From Candidatus Villigracilis proximus (lineage in GTDB: Bacteria; Chloroflexota; Anaerolineae; Anaerolineales; Villigracilaceae), in assembly GCA_016715195.1 (NCBI GenBank), contig JADKBB010000026.1:1-51767 (forward strand): DNA of 51,767 nt, read 5' to 3'. The first letter of the stretch is position 1, and each line of letters starts with the position of its first letter. The notes beneath the pieces were generated by a model. It worked only from the letters and a program-made list of their open reading frames with translations, searched no databases and was not told where the DNA came from. The position numbers were made by a program, and so were the translations under genes. Below are positions 17,610 through 26,958 of the stretch, in pieces.

Positions 17610-18065
17610 ATGCGAAAATTTATATTATTTTTGATTGTAGCTATTTTTTTCACTCAGTCATGTACTGCACATCAGGCATTAAGTACTCCCACGATTAATG
17701 CGACGACGACGCCACCAATTGAAGAAGTTACTCTGGAAATGCCAACCATGCCATCTCCATCCATGACCATAGACCCTATGCGGCAACGCGGCAAACTCGT
17801 CACCGTTTTTGTGGGAGATATATTCGCGATCAGTGTTCCGCAGGGTTCTCCCAAATGGAAGGTGGATTATGCAGGTTCGGTGGTTGAGCCACTGACACCT
17901 GTGGAAAACATGAAAGAGCCGGGGCCGCAGGGCTGGTTCTTCCGCGCGATTGCTACAGGCCAGACCGATATAAGGTTGACATCGCACACGCCGCCATGCG
18001 AATCATCCGTGCCATGCCCGCCGGCGCCACCCATTGTGTTTGTATTCACCCTTGAAGTTAAATAG
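17610..18065 (+). CDS. Small lipoprotein, possibly protease-inhibitor-like
   Basis: A 151-residue protein with a lipoprotein signal peptide (FLIVAIFFTQSC, lipid-attachment Cys in TQSC) and a Thr/Pro-rich spacer of about 40 residues. A compact beta-rich domain of about 90 residues follows (VGDIFAISVPQGSPKWKV, then GQTDIRLTSHTPPCESS). The order GDxFxIxxP, W, L-T-P, G-x-T-x-I-x-L is loosely like chagasin-type (I42) cysteine-protease inhibitors, but the similarity is weak and I would not assign it. A CxxxxxPCPP stretch near the end may form a disulfide. It is 45 bp after the receiver-like gene and probably in the same transcript. It would sit on the outer face of the cell membrane. Confidence 0.65.
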   Translation: MRKFILFLIVAIFFTQSCTAHQALSTPTINATTTPPIEEVTLEMPTMPSPSMTIDPMRQRGKLVTVFVGDIFAISVPQGSPKWKVDYAGSVVEPLTPVENMKEPGPQGWFFRAIATGQTDIRLTSHTPPCESSVPCPPAPPIVFVFTLEVK

Positions 18066-18186
18066 TTTCTATTTTTGGGAAAGTTGCTCTCAGAGCAGTA
18101 ATTTTTTATCGGACAGTATCCAGCTCAAGGTTAAGGCGGATGCGGTTTAATTTCCACTAAATTACTGCCATTCACAAGTTTACTCA

Positions 18187-18219
18187 CTCCCTGTCAGCTC
18201 CTTCAACGGCTGACGGGAG
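18187..18219 (+). terminator. Stem-loop after the lipoprotein gene
   Basis: CTCCC-T-GTCAGC (18187-18198) pairs with GCTGACGGGAG (18209-18219): 11 base pairs, one bulged T and a 10-nt loop. No proper T-tract follows (AATTTAT), so it may end or pause transcription before the importer genes. Confidence in termination is modest. Confidence 0.4.
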
Positions 18220-18238
18220 AATTTATAAAAAAATTTAC

Positions 18239-18321
18239 TACAATATATTTCTCTCGTAAAACCCTAAAGGTCTTTTTTGCTAATCAGGATTTTACGAAAG
18301 CAAGGCAGACCTTTAGGGTTT
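18239..18321 (+). promoter_or_regulatory. Candidate -10 box and structured leader of the sugar-binding protein gene
   Basis: TACAAT (18239-18244) could serve as a -10 box. The leader that would follow contains perfect 15-bp arms (18259-18273 and 18307-18321) spelling AAACCCTAAAGGTCT and its complement. A competing 7-bp pair, CGTAAAA (18255-18261) with TTTTACG (18290-18296), overlaps the left arm. The two folds exclude each other, which is the layout of an attenuator or regulatory leader. The gene starts at 18356. Confidence 0.45.
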
Positions 18322-18355
18322 AAATGTACGGTAGAGAAAAAATAAGAGAGGCGCT

Positions 18356-19624
18356 ATGCGTAATACATTTATTAATTTAAGTCTATTGATGACCCTGCTC
18401 TTTATGAGCGCGTGCGGCCAGGGAAAAACTCCTGAATCGGTATCTTTCATGGTCTTCGGTGAGCCAGCCGAACTTAAGGCATATCAGGATCTGGTGGATG
18501 CTTTTCAAAAGCAAAATACAGAAGTTACGATTGAGTTGATCCATATTCCCAGCCAGGGTGATTATCGTAAACGTTTGGTTGCCGATCTGGTGGGCGGCGC
18601 GCCTGCGGATGTGGTGCTGGTTAATTATCGGCGTTTTAGCGGATTGGCTCTCAAAAATGCGTTTGAACCTCTTGGCCCTTATTTGGAGAAGTCAGATAAG
18701 ATCAAAGAAGATGACTTCTATCAATTATCGATTCATGCGTTTTCGATCAAAGATCAGGTGGTATGTATCCCACAAAATATTTCCAGTCTGGTGACCTATT
18801 ACAACAAGGATCTATTTGATGCGGCAGGGCTGCCTTATCCCAACGTAGATTGGACATGGGATGATTTTATATCCGCTGCGAAAACGCTGACCGTAGATAC
18901 AGATCAGGATGGAGACCCTGAACAATATGGCGCGGGAGTGGAGCCTACACTCTTGCGTGTGGCGCCATTTGTCTGGCAGAACGGCGGTACTGTCAGCAGC
19001 GGAGATAATCGAACCATTACACTTACCGACCCGCTTGCTTTGGAAGCAGTCGAATGGTTTGTAAATTGGCAGGTGAAATATCATATTGTGCCTGATGCTG
19101 CTGAGGAAACCGCAGAGAGCAGTGAAAGCCGTTTTATTAACGGACGCACAGCCATGTACTTTAATAGCCGGCGTTTGGTGCCAACTTTTCGTGAAATTAC
19201 GGCATTTGACTGGGACGTAGCTCCTCTGCCTGCTGGTCGGAACAAAGTTACTATTTTGCACTCCGATGCGTATTGTTTAACCGCAGCCAGCAATCACAAA
19301 GAAGCTGCGTGGGCTTTCATCGAATTTGCCAACTCGATAACCGGGCAAACGATCGTGTCTCAAAGCGGGCGTACTGTGCCTTCGCTCATTCAAGTTGCTG
19401 AATCTGAGGCGTTTCTGAATTCAAATACAAAACCTTTGCACAGCCAGGTATTCCTTGATGTGATTCCTTCCACCTTACGCCTGCCGCAACACCCCAACTG
19501 GGCTGATATTGAAGAAATATGCGACGAGGAAATACAGCGCGCATTTTTCGGGGAAGTCACTGTGCTTGAAGCCATGCAATCGGCTGTTGCCCGCGCTCTG
19601 CCTTTATTTACAGAGATCGAATAA
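18356..19624 (+). CDS. Sugar ABC importer substrate-binding lipoprotein (family 1)
   Basis: A 422-residue extracytoplasmic binding protein. It has a lipoprotein signal (SLLMTLLFMSAC, lipid Cys at the AC), then the family-1 pattern: AELKAYQDLVDAFQKQN near the start, RLVADLVGGAPADVVLVN, the PYPNVDWTWDDFISAAKTL segment near residue 160 and GRTAMYFNSRR. It would capture an oligosaccharide or sugar derivative outside the cell for the two permeases that follow. The substrate cannot be told from sequence. GAGAGG precedes the ATG. A strong hairpin and a MITE-derived palindrome lie in the 254-bp gap before the permease genes, which probably lets this gene be expressed above the permeases. Confidence 0.93.
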   Translation: MRNTFINLSLLMTLLFMSACGQGKTPESVSFMVFGEPAELKAYQDLVDAFQKQNTEVTIELIHIPSQGDYRKRLVADLVGGAPADVVLVNYRRFSGLALKNAFEPLGPYLEKSDKIKEDDFYQLSIHAFSIKDQVVCIPQNISSLVTYYNKDLFDAAGLPYPNVDWTWDDFISAAKTLTVDTDQDGDPEQYGAGVEPTLLRVAPFVWQNGGTVSSGDNRTITLTDPLALEAVEWFVNWQVKYHIVPDAAEETAESSESRFINGRTAMYFNSRRLVPTFREITAFDWDVAPLPAGRNKVTILHSDAYCLTAASNHKEAAWAFIEFANSITGQTIVSQSGRTVPSLIQVAESEAFLNSNTKPLHSQVFLDVIPSTLRLPQHPNWADIEEICDEEIQRAFFGEVTVLEAMQSAVARALPLFTEIE

Positions 19625-19628
19625 AGAT

Positions 19629-19673
19629 AGGGCTACGCAAAAAGCAGGAAAATTCCCGTCTTGCATAAGTCCT
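19629..19673. repeat. Inverted, shortened relative of the 17100 MITE-like element
   Basis: Read on the minus strand, this 45-bp palindrome matches both ends of the 17100-17175 element (GCAAGACGGGAATTTTCCTG core and TTTTTGCGTAGCCCTA end) but lacks its middle 25-30 bp. It starts 4 bp after the binding-protein stop codon. The imperfect ends are AGGGCTACGCAA and TTGCATAAGTCCT. Confidence 0.55.
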
Positions 19674-19721
19674 AAAAAAACTTCATAACTGTAAACCTTT
19701 CGATTAGCACCCAAAATACAA

Positions 19722-19766
19722 GCAGATATTCCAGATACAGAGTTGGCCTGTATTTGGAATATCTGC
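19722..19766 (+). other. Strong intergenic stem-loop between binding protein and permease genes
   Basis: Nineteen-nt arms (19722-19740 and 19748-19766) pair with a single mismatch around a 7-nt loop. No T-tract follows, so termination is unlikely. Such stems often protect the 3' end of a binding-protein transcript or cause partial attenuation in importer operons. Confidence 0.6.
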
Positions 19767-19878
19767 AATTTATATACACTCTGGGAAGTTCCTGATAGAC
19801 TCGGCGGATCGCTTAACATGGAAGTCCATTTATTTATTTGAATCACATTCTCTTTCATTCTTTGGAGCATAACTTCCA

Positions 19879-20799
19879 ATGTCTAATGTACCTGTAGGCT
19901 CCAAGCCTCACTTGTTTTCAAGCTCCTACCGCACTCCACTACTATTAATGCTGGCACCCTACCTGGTGGGTACAGCAATATTGGTGGGAGTTCCGGCTTT
20001 GCTTTCTCTGGTACTGGCGTTTATGCGTTACGACGGTATGTCTACGCCGGTATGGGTCGGCTGGTTTAACTTTCGTCTTGTATTGGCAAATCCTGTCGAT
20101 CTGCTTTTCCCCATCTCACTCTACAATACACTTTATTTCATTATCTTAGCCGTACCTGTTCGTATCTTGAGCGCATTAACACTGGCGTTGTGGCTCAATC
20201 GCAAAGGCCGGGGCGTTGGGTTATATCGTGCAGCTGTGTACCTACCCACGATCATTCCTGATGTAGCCTATGCCTTAATCTGGATGTGGATCTTCAACCC
20301 TTTATATGGTCCGCTTAATTTAATTCTTGGCATGTTGGGCCTGCCTACACCCGGCTGGTTGGCTGATGCTGAGTTCGCAAAAGTTGTTTTTGTTGTGATG
20401 GCGGCTTTCCAGATCGGCGAAGGCTTTGTGGTTTTGCTGGCTGGTCTGCAAAATATTCCGCCTGAATATTATGCCGCCGCCGCAGTCGATGGCGGCAATA
20501 CCTGGCAGCAATTTCGTTATATCACCCTGCCTTTGCTTGCCCCCTGGCTTTTATTACTGACCCTGCGCGATATCATCCTAAGTACCCAAAACATATTCAC
20601 CGCCAATTTCATTATGACCAATGGCGACCCATATTATTCCACGCTATTTTTGCCGCTCTTGATCTATGAAGAAGCCTTTGACCGTATGCATTTTGGTCCC
20701 GGTTCTGCCATGACCGTTTTACTTGTTATTGTCACTGCGGCATTGATCGGATTTGTTCTATCCATCGTTGGGAATTGGGGAGAAGCCGATGCCGACTAA
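19879..20799 (+). CDS. Sugar ABC transporter permease (MalF/UgpA type)
   Basis: A 306-residue inner-membrane permease with six hydrophobic helices. The ATPase-contacting EAA loop reads EYYAAAAVDGGNTWQQFRYI followed by TLPLLAP, as usual for CUT1-type sugar importers. It pairs with the second permease downstream; the reading frames overlap by 11 bp, so translation is coupled. It has the length and start (MSNVPVGSKPHLFSSSYRTP, then the first helix) expected of a MalF-like subunit without the large periplasmic loop of E. coli MalF. No ATP-binding subunit lies nearby, so a shared ATPase encoded elsewhere must energise it. Confidence 0.93.
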   Translation: MSNVPVGSKPHLFSSSYRTPLLLMLAPYLVGTAILVGVPALLSLVLAFMRYDGMSTPVWVGWFNFRLVLANPVDLLFPISLYNTLYFIILAVPVRILSALTLALWLNRKGRGVGLYRAAVYLPTIIPDVAYALIWMWIFNPLYGPLNLILGMLGLPTPGWLADAEFAKVVFVVMAAFQIGEGFVVLLAGLQNIPPEYYAAAAVDGGNTWQQFRYITLPLLAPWLLLLTLRDIILSTQNIFTANFIMTNGDPYYSTLFLPLLIYEEAFDRMHFGPGSAMTVLLVIVTAALIGFVLSIVGNWGEADAD

Positions 20800-21634
20800 A
20801 CAGACTCAACGCATCATCCGCACCGTGGCTTTTCATACCGTTTCGATTTTAATATCTGCGCTTTTTGTTTTGCCTCTGATCTGGATGTTTGCCGCTTCAC
20901 TTCGTCAACCGGGCCTGCCTCCGCCTCGAACAATGGAGTGGCTGCCCGATCCTTTGATGTGGTCAAACTACGTGCGCGTTTTTCAGACACTCCCCATCGG
21001 GCGCTACATTCTTAATTCACTGCTTGTAGCCGGAGCGGCAGTCCCCATTACATTGGTCACAGCTTCTTTGGCAGGATTCGCGATGGCACAATTAAACCGT
21101 CGTGGACAGGATCGACTCATTATTCTGTCTGTGATTCTGTTGATCATCCCCACCACAGCCGTATGGCTGGCGCGTTTTATACTCTTCCGCGGGCTGGGGT
21201 TGTTTAACACACATGCCGCCTTAATTGCACCCAGTCTTATGGGATCCAGCCCGCTATTTGTGCTGTTGTTCTTCTGGAGCTTTCGGCGCATCCCGCCTGA
21301 GCTATATGAAGCAGCCCGCATCGACGGAGCCAGTCTGCTAAATATTTGGTGGCGTGTGGCTTTGCCGCTATCCAGTGCCACCATCGTTGTGGTCAGCATC
21401 CTCACCTTTTTATTATATTGGGGTGATTTCGTTACCCCTTTGTTTTACCTCAAATCTCAAACACTCTATACACTGCCGGTCGGGTTACGTCAATTGCAGG
21501 AACTTGACCGCACCAATTGGCCTTTGTTACTAACCGGCTCTGTCATTATGACTCTGCCTGCTGTGCTATTGTTCGCAATCGTCCAGCGTTTCTTTTTGCC
21601 AGAGAACCGCCTCTCAGGCATCTATGGTCAATGA
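20789..21634 (+). CDS. Sugar ABC transporter permease (MalG/UgpE type)
   Basis: A 281-residue inner-membrane permease with six helices. The EAA motif is ELYEAARIDGASLLNIWWRV followed by ALPLS. The true start is the ATG at 20789, inside the end of the first permease gene and 4-5 bp after GGGGAGAAG. An upstream TTG is in frame but has no support. It completes the transmembrane channel with the previous gene. The substrate is unknown. Its stop is followed within 20 bp by a second promoter with AGACTGTAC repeats that drives the next surface gene, so the importer operon probably ends here. Confidence 0.93.
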   Translation: MPTKQTQRIIRTVAFHTVSILISALFVLPLIWMFAASLRQPGLPPPRTMEWLPDPLMWSNYVRVFQTLPIGRYILNSLLVAGAAVPITLVTASLAGFAMAQLNRRGQDRLIILSVILLIIPTTAVWLARFILFRGLGLFNTHAALIAPSLMGSSPLFVLLFFWSFRRIPPELYEAARIDGASLLNIWWRVALPLSSATIVVVSILTFLLYWGDFVTPLFYLKSQTLYTLPVGLRQLQELDRTNWPLLLTGSVIMTLPAVLLFAIVQRFFLPENRLSGIYGQ

Positions 21635-21653
21635 AACACATTTCAGCCGGCAA

Positions 21654-21712
21654 AGACTGTACCCAGACTGTACTTAATATGAATGACAAATGCCGGGAAT
21701 GACATCTACAAT
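21654..21712 (+). promoter_or_regulatory. Promoter with two 11-bp direct repeats AGACTGTAC
   Basis: Units AGACTGTACCC (21654-21664) and AGACTGTACTT (21665-21675) end 7 bp before ATGACA (21683-21688), with an 18-bp spacer to TACAAT (21707-21712). It is the same architecture as 17016-17085. It would drive the BNR-SLH gene starting at 21781. Confidence 0.6.
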
Positions 21713-21721
21713 AAAAAACTC

Positions 21722-21740
21722 AGGCATAAATTTTATGCCT
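21722..21740 (+). promoter_or_regulatory. Palindrome in the leader of the BNR-SLH gene
   Basis: A 19-nt palindrome (AGGCAT, AT-rich centre, ATGCCT) begins about 10 bp after the -10 box. It could be a repressor site near +1 or a small leader hairpin. Confidence 0.35.
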
Positions 21741-21780
21741 TATGAGATTCCATTCAATTTTTTTATATTAGGAGATATCC

Positions 21781-24696
21781 ATGTCAAAAAAGAATAGAAT
21801 ATTTCTGTCCATCGTCTCCAGCTTCATGCTGGGGGTGATCGCTTTGGGCCTGTGGAGCAGGCTGGGACCGCTAAGCCCCAGTGTTACCCAGGCACTTGCA
21901 AGCAACTCAAGCGCGCAACGTCTTGAAGAAGATGAAGGCCCGATGGCAGACCGACCTTATGAGGCGCTGGCTTGGCGCAATCTTTCCCTGATGGATGAAA
22001 ATGGCTTCATCCCTGCTGATGGGTTGATCAATGCCAATCAGCAAATCAAAGCCATGCGGGCACAGCAGGAAGCAGCCTCCAAAAAGGCAATTACCAGCCA
22101 TGGGTGGACATGGCTCGGACCCGGAAATATCGGTGGTCGTGTACGCTCAGTCATTATCCATCCTACCAACACAAACATCATGTGGGCTGGCAGTGTCACT
22201 GGTGGCATTTGGAAGACCACCAATGGCGGTGCCTCCTGGGCGATTATGGATGACTTCATGACCAACATGGCTGTCTCCACCATGGTGATCGACCCAACCA
22301 ATCCAGAGGTTTTGTACGCTGGTACTGGCGAAACAGGATACTATAGTGATTACGGACCTCCACGTGGCGCTGGAGTTTTTAAGACTACCAATGGCGGCAC
22401 AACCTGGACGCAGCTTGCCTCAACCAATACACCTGACTGGTATTATGTCAATCGATTAGCGATCAATCCTGCTAATCCTCTAATTCTTTTGGCAGCCACC
22501 GATAGCGGCACCTGGAAAAGTATTGATGGCGGCATATCCTGGGTTCAGGCAGTAACAGGCTCCACATATCCTGGTGATGTTGACTTTAATCCTGTTGATG
22601 ACACCAAGGCAGTTAGTGCAAATAGGTGGTCGGGGAAATGCCTACTACTCAACAAATTCAGGCGATTCCTGGACTGCGGCAACCTTCACATCCATTAGTG
22701 GGAGGCGCTGGCCGTGTGGAAGTTGCATACGCGCCAAGTAGTCCAAACATTGTGTATGCTGCAGTGGATATTAATGGCGGCGAGATCTGGAAAAGCACAG
22801 ATGGCGGCGTAACCTATTCTCGTGTAAATACCGGGCAAAATTTTGGCGCTAATGGCTGGGCTTCCCCTATTTGGGTTGACCCAACCAATCCCAATATCCT
22901 TATCGTTGGTGGCATTGATCTATGGCGCAGTACAGACGGCGGCACTACCTTAACCCAAATTAGCGTGTGGCAGGATGCACCTTCTTCCGCTCACGCAGAT
23001 CATCATTGGATTGTTGAACAACCCGGCTTCAACGGAACCAGCAATACAACCGTCCTTTTTGGTAATGACGGCGGCGTGTATCGTGCAGATAATGTGTACA
23101 CGGTTGTCGGAACCAGCGGTTGGACAGAGCTAAATAACAACCTCGGTATCACCCAGTTCTATGGCGCAGCCGGCAACCCTACCACAGGAAAAATTGTGGG
23201 CGGCACCCAGGATAACGGAACATTAATCTATACACCTGCTGGCGGCACAGAAGGCTGGACAACAACCTTTGGCGGTGATGGTGGTTGGTCTGCCGCAGAC
23301 CCCACTGATCCTAATTATTTCTACGGCGAATATATTTTTGCGCAATTGCATCGCAGTGACAATGGCGGCGTATTCTCCGATTCGATTTGGGGTGAGTATT
23401 GGGATGGTTTCGCCTACCAATACAAATCGGCTCCCTACATCATTACTGATGCAAGAGACACAAAAGCGAATTTTATTGCACCTTTTGTTCTTGACCCCAA
23501 CAATGCCAATCGTTTGTTGGTCGGCGCCGAATCATTATGGCGCACGAATGATGTTAAGGCTGTCAACACCGCCACCACTGGGCCAGCCTGGTATGTGATC
23601 AAGGCTCCAACGACTGGCAACAGTAATATCAGCGCAATTGTGGTTGCCCCGGGCAACTCAGATATCATCTGGGTCGGCCATAACAATGGCGATGTTTACG
23701 TGACGACAAACGGCACCAGCGCCACCCCCACCTGGGCGCAGGTCGATAGCAATTCACCCGGGTTACCTGATCGTTATGTAACGCGTATCGCTGTCGACAA
23801 AAACAACACCAGCAAGGCGTATGTCACCTTTGGCGGTTTTAGCCCAGATAATATCTGGGTCACAACCAATGGCGGTTCCACCTGGGCCGACTCAACCGGG
23901 TCTGGATTAACAGACTTGCCCAGTTTGCCAATTCGAAGCCTTGTCATCCATCCCTTCAACTCAAACTGGATCTACATTGGTACCGAAGTTGGAATTTTCA
24001 CCAGTGTAGATGGCGGCGCAACCTGGGATGTTTCTCATAACGGCCCAACCAACACACCTGTAGATGAACTATTCTGGATGGATACAAAACTAGTCGCAAC
24101 GACTCATGGCCGTGGTCTATTCCAGCAGGAGACGGCCACATTCTCTGATGTGCCTGGCGCCTATTGGTCATGGTCCTGGATCGAAAGACTTTACGCAGCC
24201 GGCATCACTGGCGGATGTGCTACTTTTCCGAGCCTGGCCTACTGTCCCGACTCCAGCGTAACACGCGCTCAGATGGCTGTCTTCCTATTGAAAGGCATGC
24301 ACGGATCTAGTTACACACCGCCTGCCGTGGGAGGCAGCACTGGTTTCGGCGATGTAGCCACTGATTATTGGGCAGCCGCCTGGATCAAGCAATTGGCAGC
24401 TGAAGGCATTACCAGCGGCTGTGGTGCCGGAAATTATTGCCCGGAAACAATTGTTACCCGCGCACAAATGGCCATCTTCCTATTGAAAGCCAAGCACGGC
24501 TCATCCTATTCACCGCCTGCCGCCACTGGTGACTTCACCGATGTACCTGTTGGCTATTGGGCAGACAAATGGATCGAGCAACTTGCTGTCGAAGGCATAA
24601 CTGGCGGATGTGGAGCTGGTGTCTACTGCCCGGATAACAGATGTAACTCGTGCGCAGATGGCTGTCTTCCTGGTAAAGACATTTACTCTGCCGTAG
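21781..24696 (+). CDS. Secreted BNR/sortilin-type beta-propeller protein with SLH repeats; frame broken three times
   Basis: After restoring three single-base insertions the frame runs from the ATG at 21781 to TAG at 24694-24696 and gives about 970 residues. The insertions are in G4 at 22632-22635, in G3 at 22700-22702 and near 24639-24642. As given, the sequence reads as pieces 21781-22698 and 22626-24722. A signal peptide and pro-region are followed by a long propeller with many BNR turns (IWKTTNGGASW, VFKTTNGGTTWTQL, YYSTNSGDSW, IWKSTDGGVTY, IFTSVDGGATWD), like VPS10/sortilin or xyloglucanase folds. Three cysteine-bearing SLH repeats follow, with the last restored to VTRAQMAVFLVKTF. GGAG precedes the ATG. 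No catalytic residues could be assigned; it may bind glycans or proteins at the surface. Confidence 0.82.
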
Positions 24697-24734
24697 TGCT
24701 GTTTGAAAATAGTCGTAAGTAACTTATAGAAACA

Positions 24735-24773
24735 TGAAAAAAGATAGGCCTCTACTCAGAGGCCTATCTTTTT
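24735..24773. terminator. Bidirectional terminator between convergent surface genes
   Basis: Perfect 13-bp arms (24741-24753 and 24758-24770) enclose a 4-nt loop, with an A-run on the left and a T-run on the right. It serves the BNR gene on the plus strand and the metalloprotease gene on the minus strand. Confidence 0.88.
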
Positions 24774-24813
24774 ATACACATCGGGTTAGTGCAACAAGTC
24801 AAGTCACAATTAT

Positions 24814-26782
24814 TTATGGCAAGTTAAAGGTCTTCACTAGAAAAACCGCCATCTGGGCCCGGGTCACAGAGTTATCCGGGCAATATGTGCCAGCCCCACA
24901 GCCGCTGGTAATCCCCTCAACCGCCAGTTGTTCGATCCACTTATCGGCCCAGTACCCAACTGGCACATCGGTAAAAAACTCCGATGGGGTTGGGCGGAGT
25001 GTAAGCGGAGCTGTACTTGGCTTTCAGAAGGAAAATTGACATTTGGGCACGGGTGACAGTTGTTTCCGGGCAATAATTTCCATCGCCGCATCCGCTGGTG
25101 ATGCCTTCGATGGCAAGTTGTTTGATCCAGGCGGCTGCCCAGTAATCAACTGGAACATCTGTAAACCCAGTACCGGCATCCACTGCAGGGGGGACATAAC
25201 CCGAGCCATGAATACCTTTTAGGAGAAAAATCGCCATTTGCGCGCGTGTCACGCCACTTTCAGGACAATACAGCAGACTAGGGGTAGTGACACAGCCGCC
25301 GGTGATGCCCGCGGCATACAAACGCTCAACATAACCTTTTGCCCAATAGTTAAGAGGTACATCAACAAAGGGTAATATTTGAGCACTGTTACCTATTTCA
25401 ATCGTGGCAAATTGCGCTCCATTCTGGATGGATACCTGATACCCATCTGTTGTGGCCGCCAGCACAGAAACGGAAATATTGTTAGCCAAATCTGTAAATG
25501 TTTCTCCCACTTTCCAAATAGCTCCAGCATCTCCTGTATTTCCATTACCATCTATATCCACCACATGGGCGGGATTCATTCGCGAATAATCTATCTCGTG
25601 AATGATAATGCCCTGTCCCGGCAGTTTTGAGTCGTATCCTACGGTGTTATTACGTGCTTCAACAGTGTACAAATTAAACCCAGACCCAAGGATTGGAATC
25701 TCTGCCATGAGGTAGGCACCGGGATTAAATGCATCTGAAACATCTGCATTGGAATAATTAAGTGTATATTTTAACCCGGCAGGAATCCACCCGAGGATAT
25801 CCTTGTGAAACATGATCGTATGCTGACCGATACAGCCATAGGTGGGATCTGAAAGGCGATAGCAATTACTCCAGGTATCGCTCATTACATCCCATTGATT
25901 ATCATAGGTCTGACCATAGCTGCCGGAGGAATGCGGCAAGCCAAAGCCATGTCCCATTTCATGTGCGATCACTGTTATATCTGAATACCCCCATGGCGGT
26001 TCCCATGTTGTGCTCCAGCCGCCATACACACCGTCCAACTCAAGATACTGTGACCCGCCCCACGCAAATCCATCCAGCTCATAGTTAAACATCATATTGA
26101 TGCCCTGATAACTGGGGAAGTAGACATCATTATCTGCCTGGGCTATGCAATCTGCGGCCAGAACATCTAAAAAGTTTGGGTTATTTATATAGTAGGAGCG
26201 CACCTGAGGCAGTACATACCAACCGACAGCCGTGCTGCCCAGCACGTTGATCGCATTGTAGGAAACTTCCTGCCAATAGTGATTAAGACCGGGATAGGTA
26301 CTGGAATACATATCTTGAAAATAGGAAAGCGAAGCCGGTTCTTGTGCGGGATAATCTGGAAACTTGCACATGATGGATATCCACGGTTGCGACCCGCTAA
26401 CAGCCGCAGAAACAGAATTGGATTGAAGAACGCTGCCACTGGGAGAATCTGCCAGGTTAATGGATTCTGCTTGAAAAACAGGAGCAGTTTCCAGCGCCGA
26501 AAGAGCCGTGTCCCACTTCCCGGTAACTGTCACCCGTTTCTGATTCAGAGTCAGCACTCCGCCGGATGATTCCATGGCGGAGTCCATTTGCAGGATTGTG
26601 GTTTGTTTGTTATCAGCAATGATCTGGTAGGTGGTGACGGAGCCCGATGGGCCGTCGCCCCATCGAATGTTGAGAATGCCAGTGATGGTTTGCTGGGCTT
26701 GAGCGCCGGCTGTGCCAAGCGGTGCGATGAGCAAGACAAGCAGGATAAATGTTGAGAATAGAACAAATACTTTACGTTGCAT
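24814..26782 (-). CDS. Secreted M6-like metalloprotease with SLH repeats; one frameshift
   Basis: Exported zinc protease. The start is the ATG at 26780-26782, 5 bp after GGAGG. A signal peptide (VFVLFSTFILLVLLIAPLG) is followed by a pro-domain and a catalytic domain with the extended zinc motif HEMGHGFGLPH near residue 275, then a WDVMSD Met-turn-like segment. This places it with metzincin or M6 (immune-inhibitor-like) peptidases. Three cysteine-bearing SLH repeats close the protein. One extra base in the A6 run at 24973-24978 throws the third repeat out of frame. Removing it restores FTDVPVGYWADKWIEQ through VKTFNLP, with a stop at 24814-24816 and 655 residues in total. Confidence 0.86.
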
Positions 26783-26913
26783 AAAATCCTCCAATCTGAA
26801 AATTTTTATATGGTTTATCAGCAATATTTTGGGTTTCTCTGAAATTTCTCCAAAGAGAAAATATTTTAAATTATTATACGCCCGCCAAATCTAAAAACAG
26901 TTTACGGTTTTGC

Positions 26914-26957
26914 AAAAAAAAACGCACCGGGGTTCAGTTTACCTCGATGCGTTTTTT
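26914..26957 (-). terminator. Intrinsic terminator of the metallophosphoesterase gene
   Basis: Read on the minus strand, a 12-bp imperfect stem (AACGCATCGAGG against CCCCGGTGCGTT, one mismatch and one wobble) is followed by nine T, starting right after the TAG stop at 26959-26961. Confidence 0.8.
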
Positions 26958-26958
26958 T

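Noticed and set aside
18259..18321. CCCTAAA telomere-like motif
   Set aside because: Only single copies inside a hairpin, not a tandem array; the resemblance is coincidental.
22632..22702. Programmed frameshifting in the BNR gene
   Set aside because: Two shifts in the same direction within 70 bp, plus a third near 24640, without a slippery heptamer or pseudoknot. Homopolymer errors explain them, and similar breaks pervade the right half.
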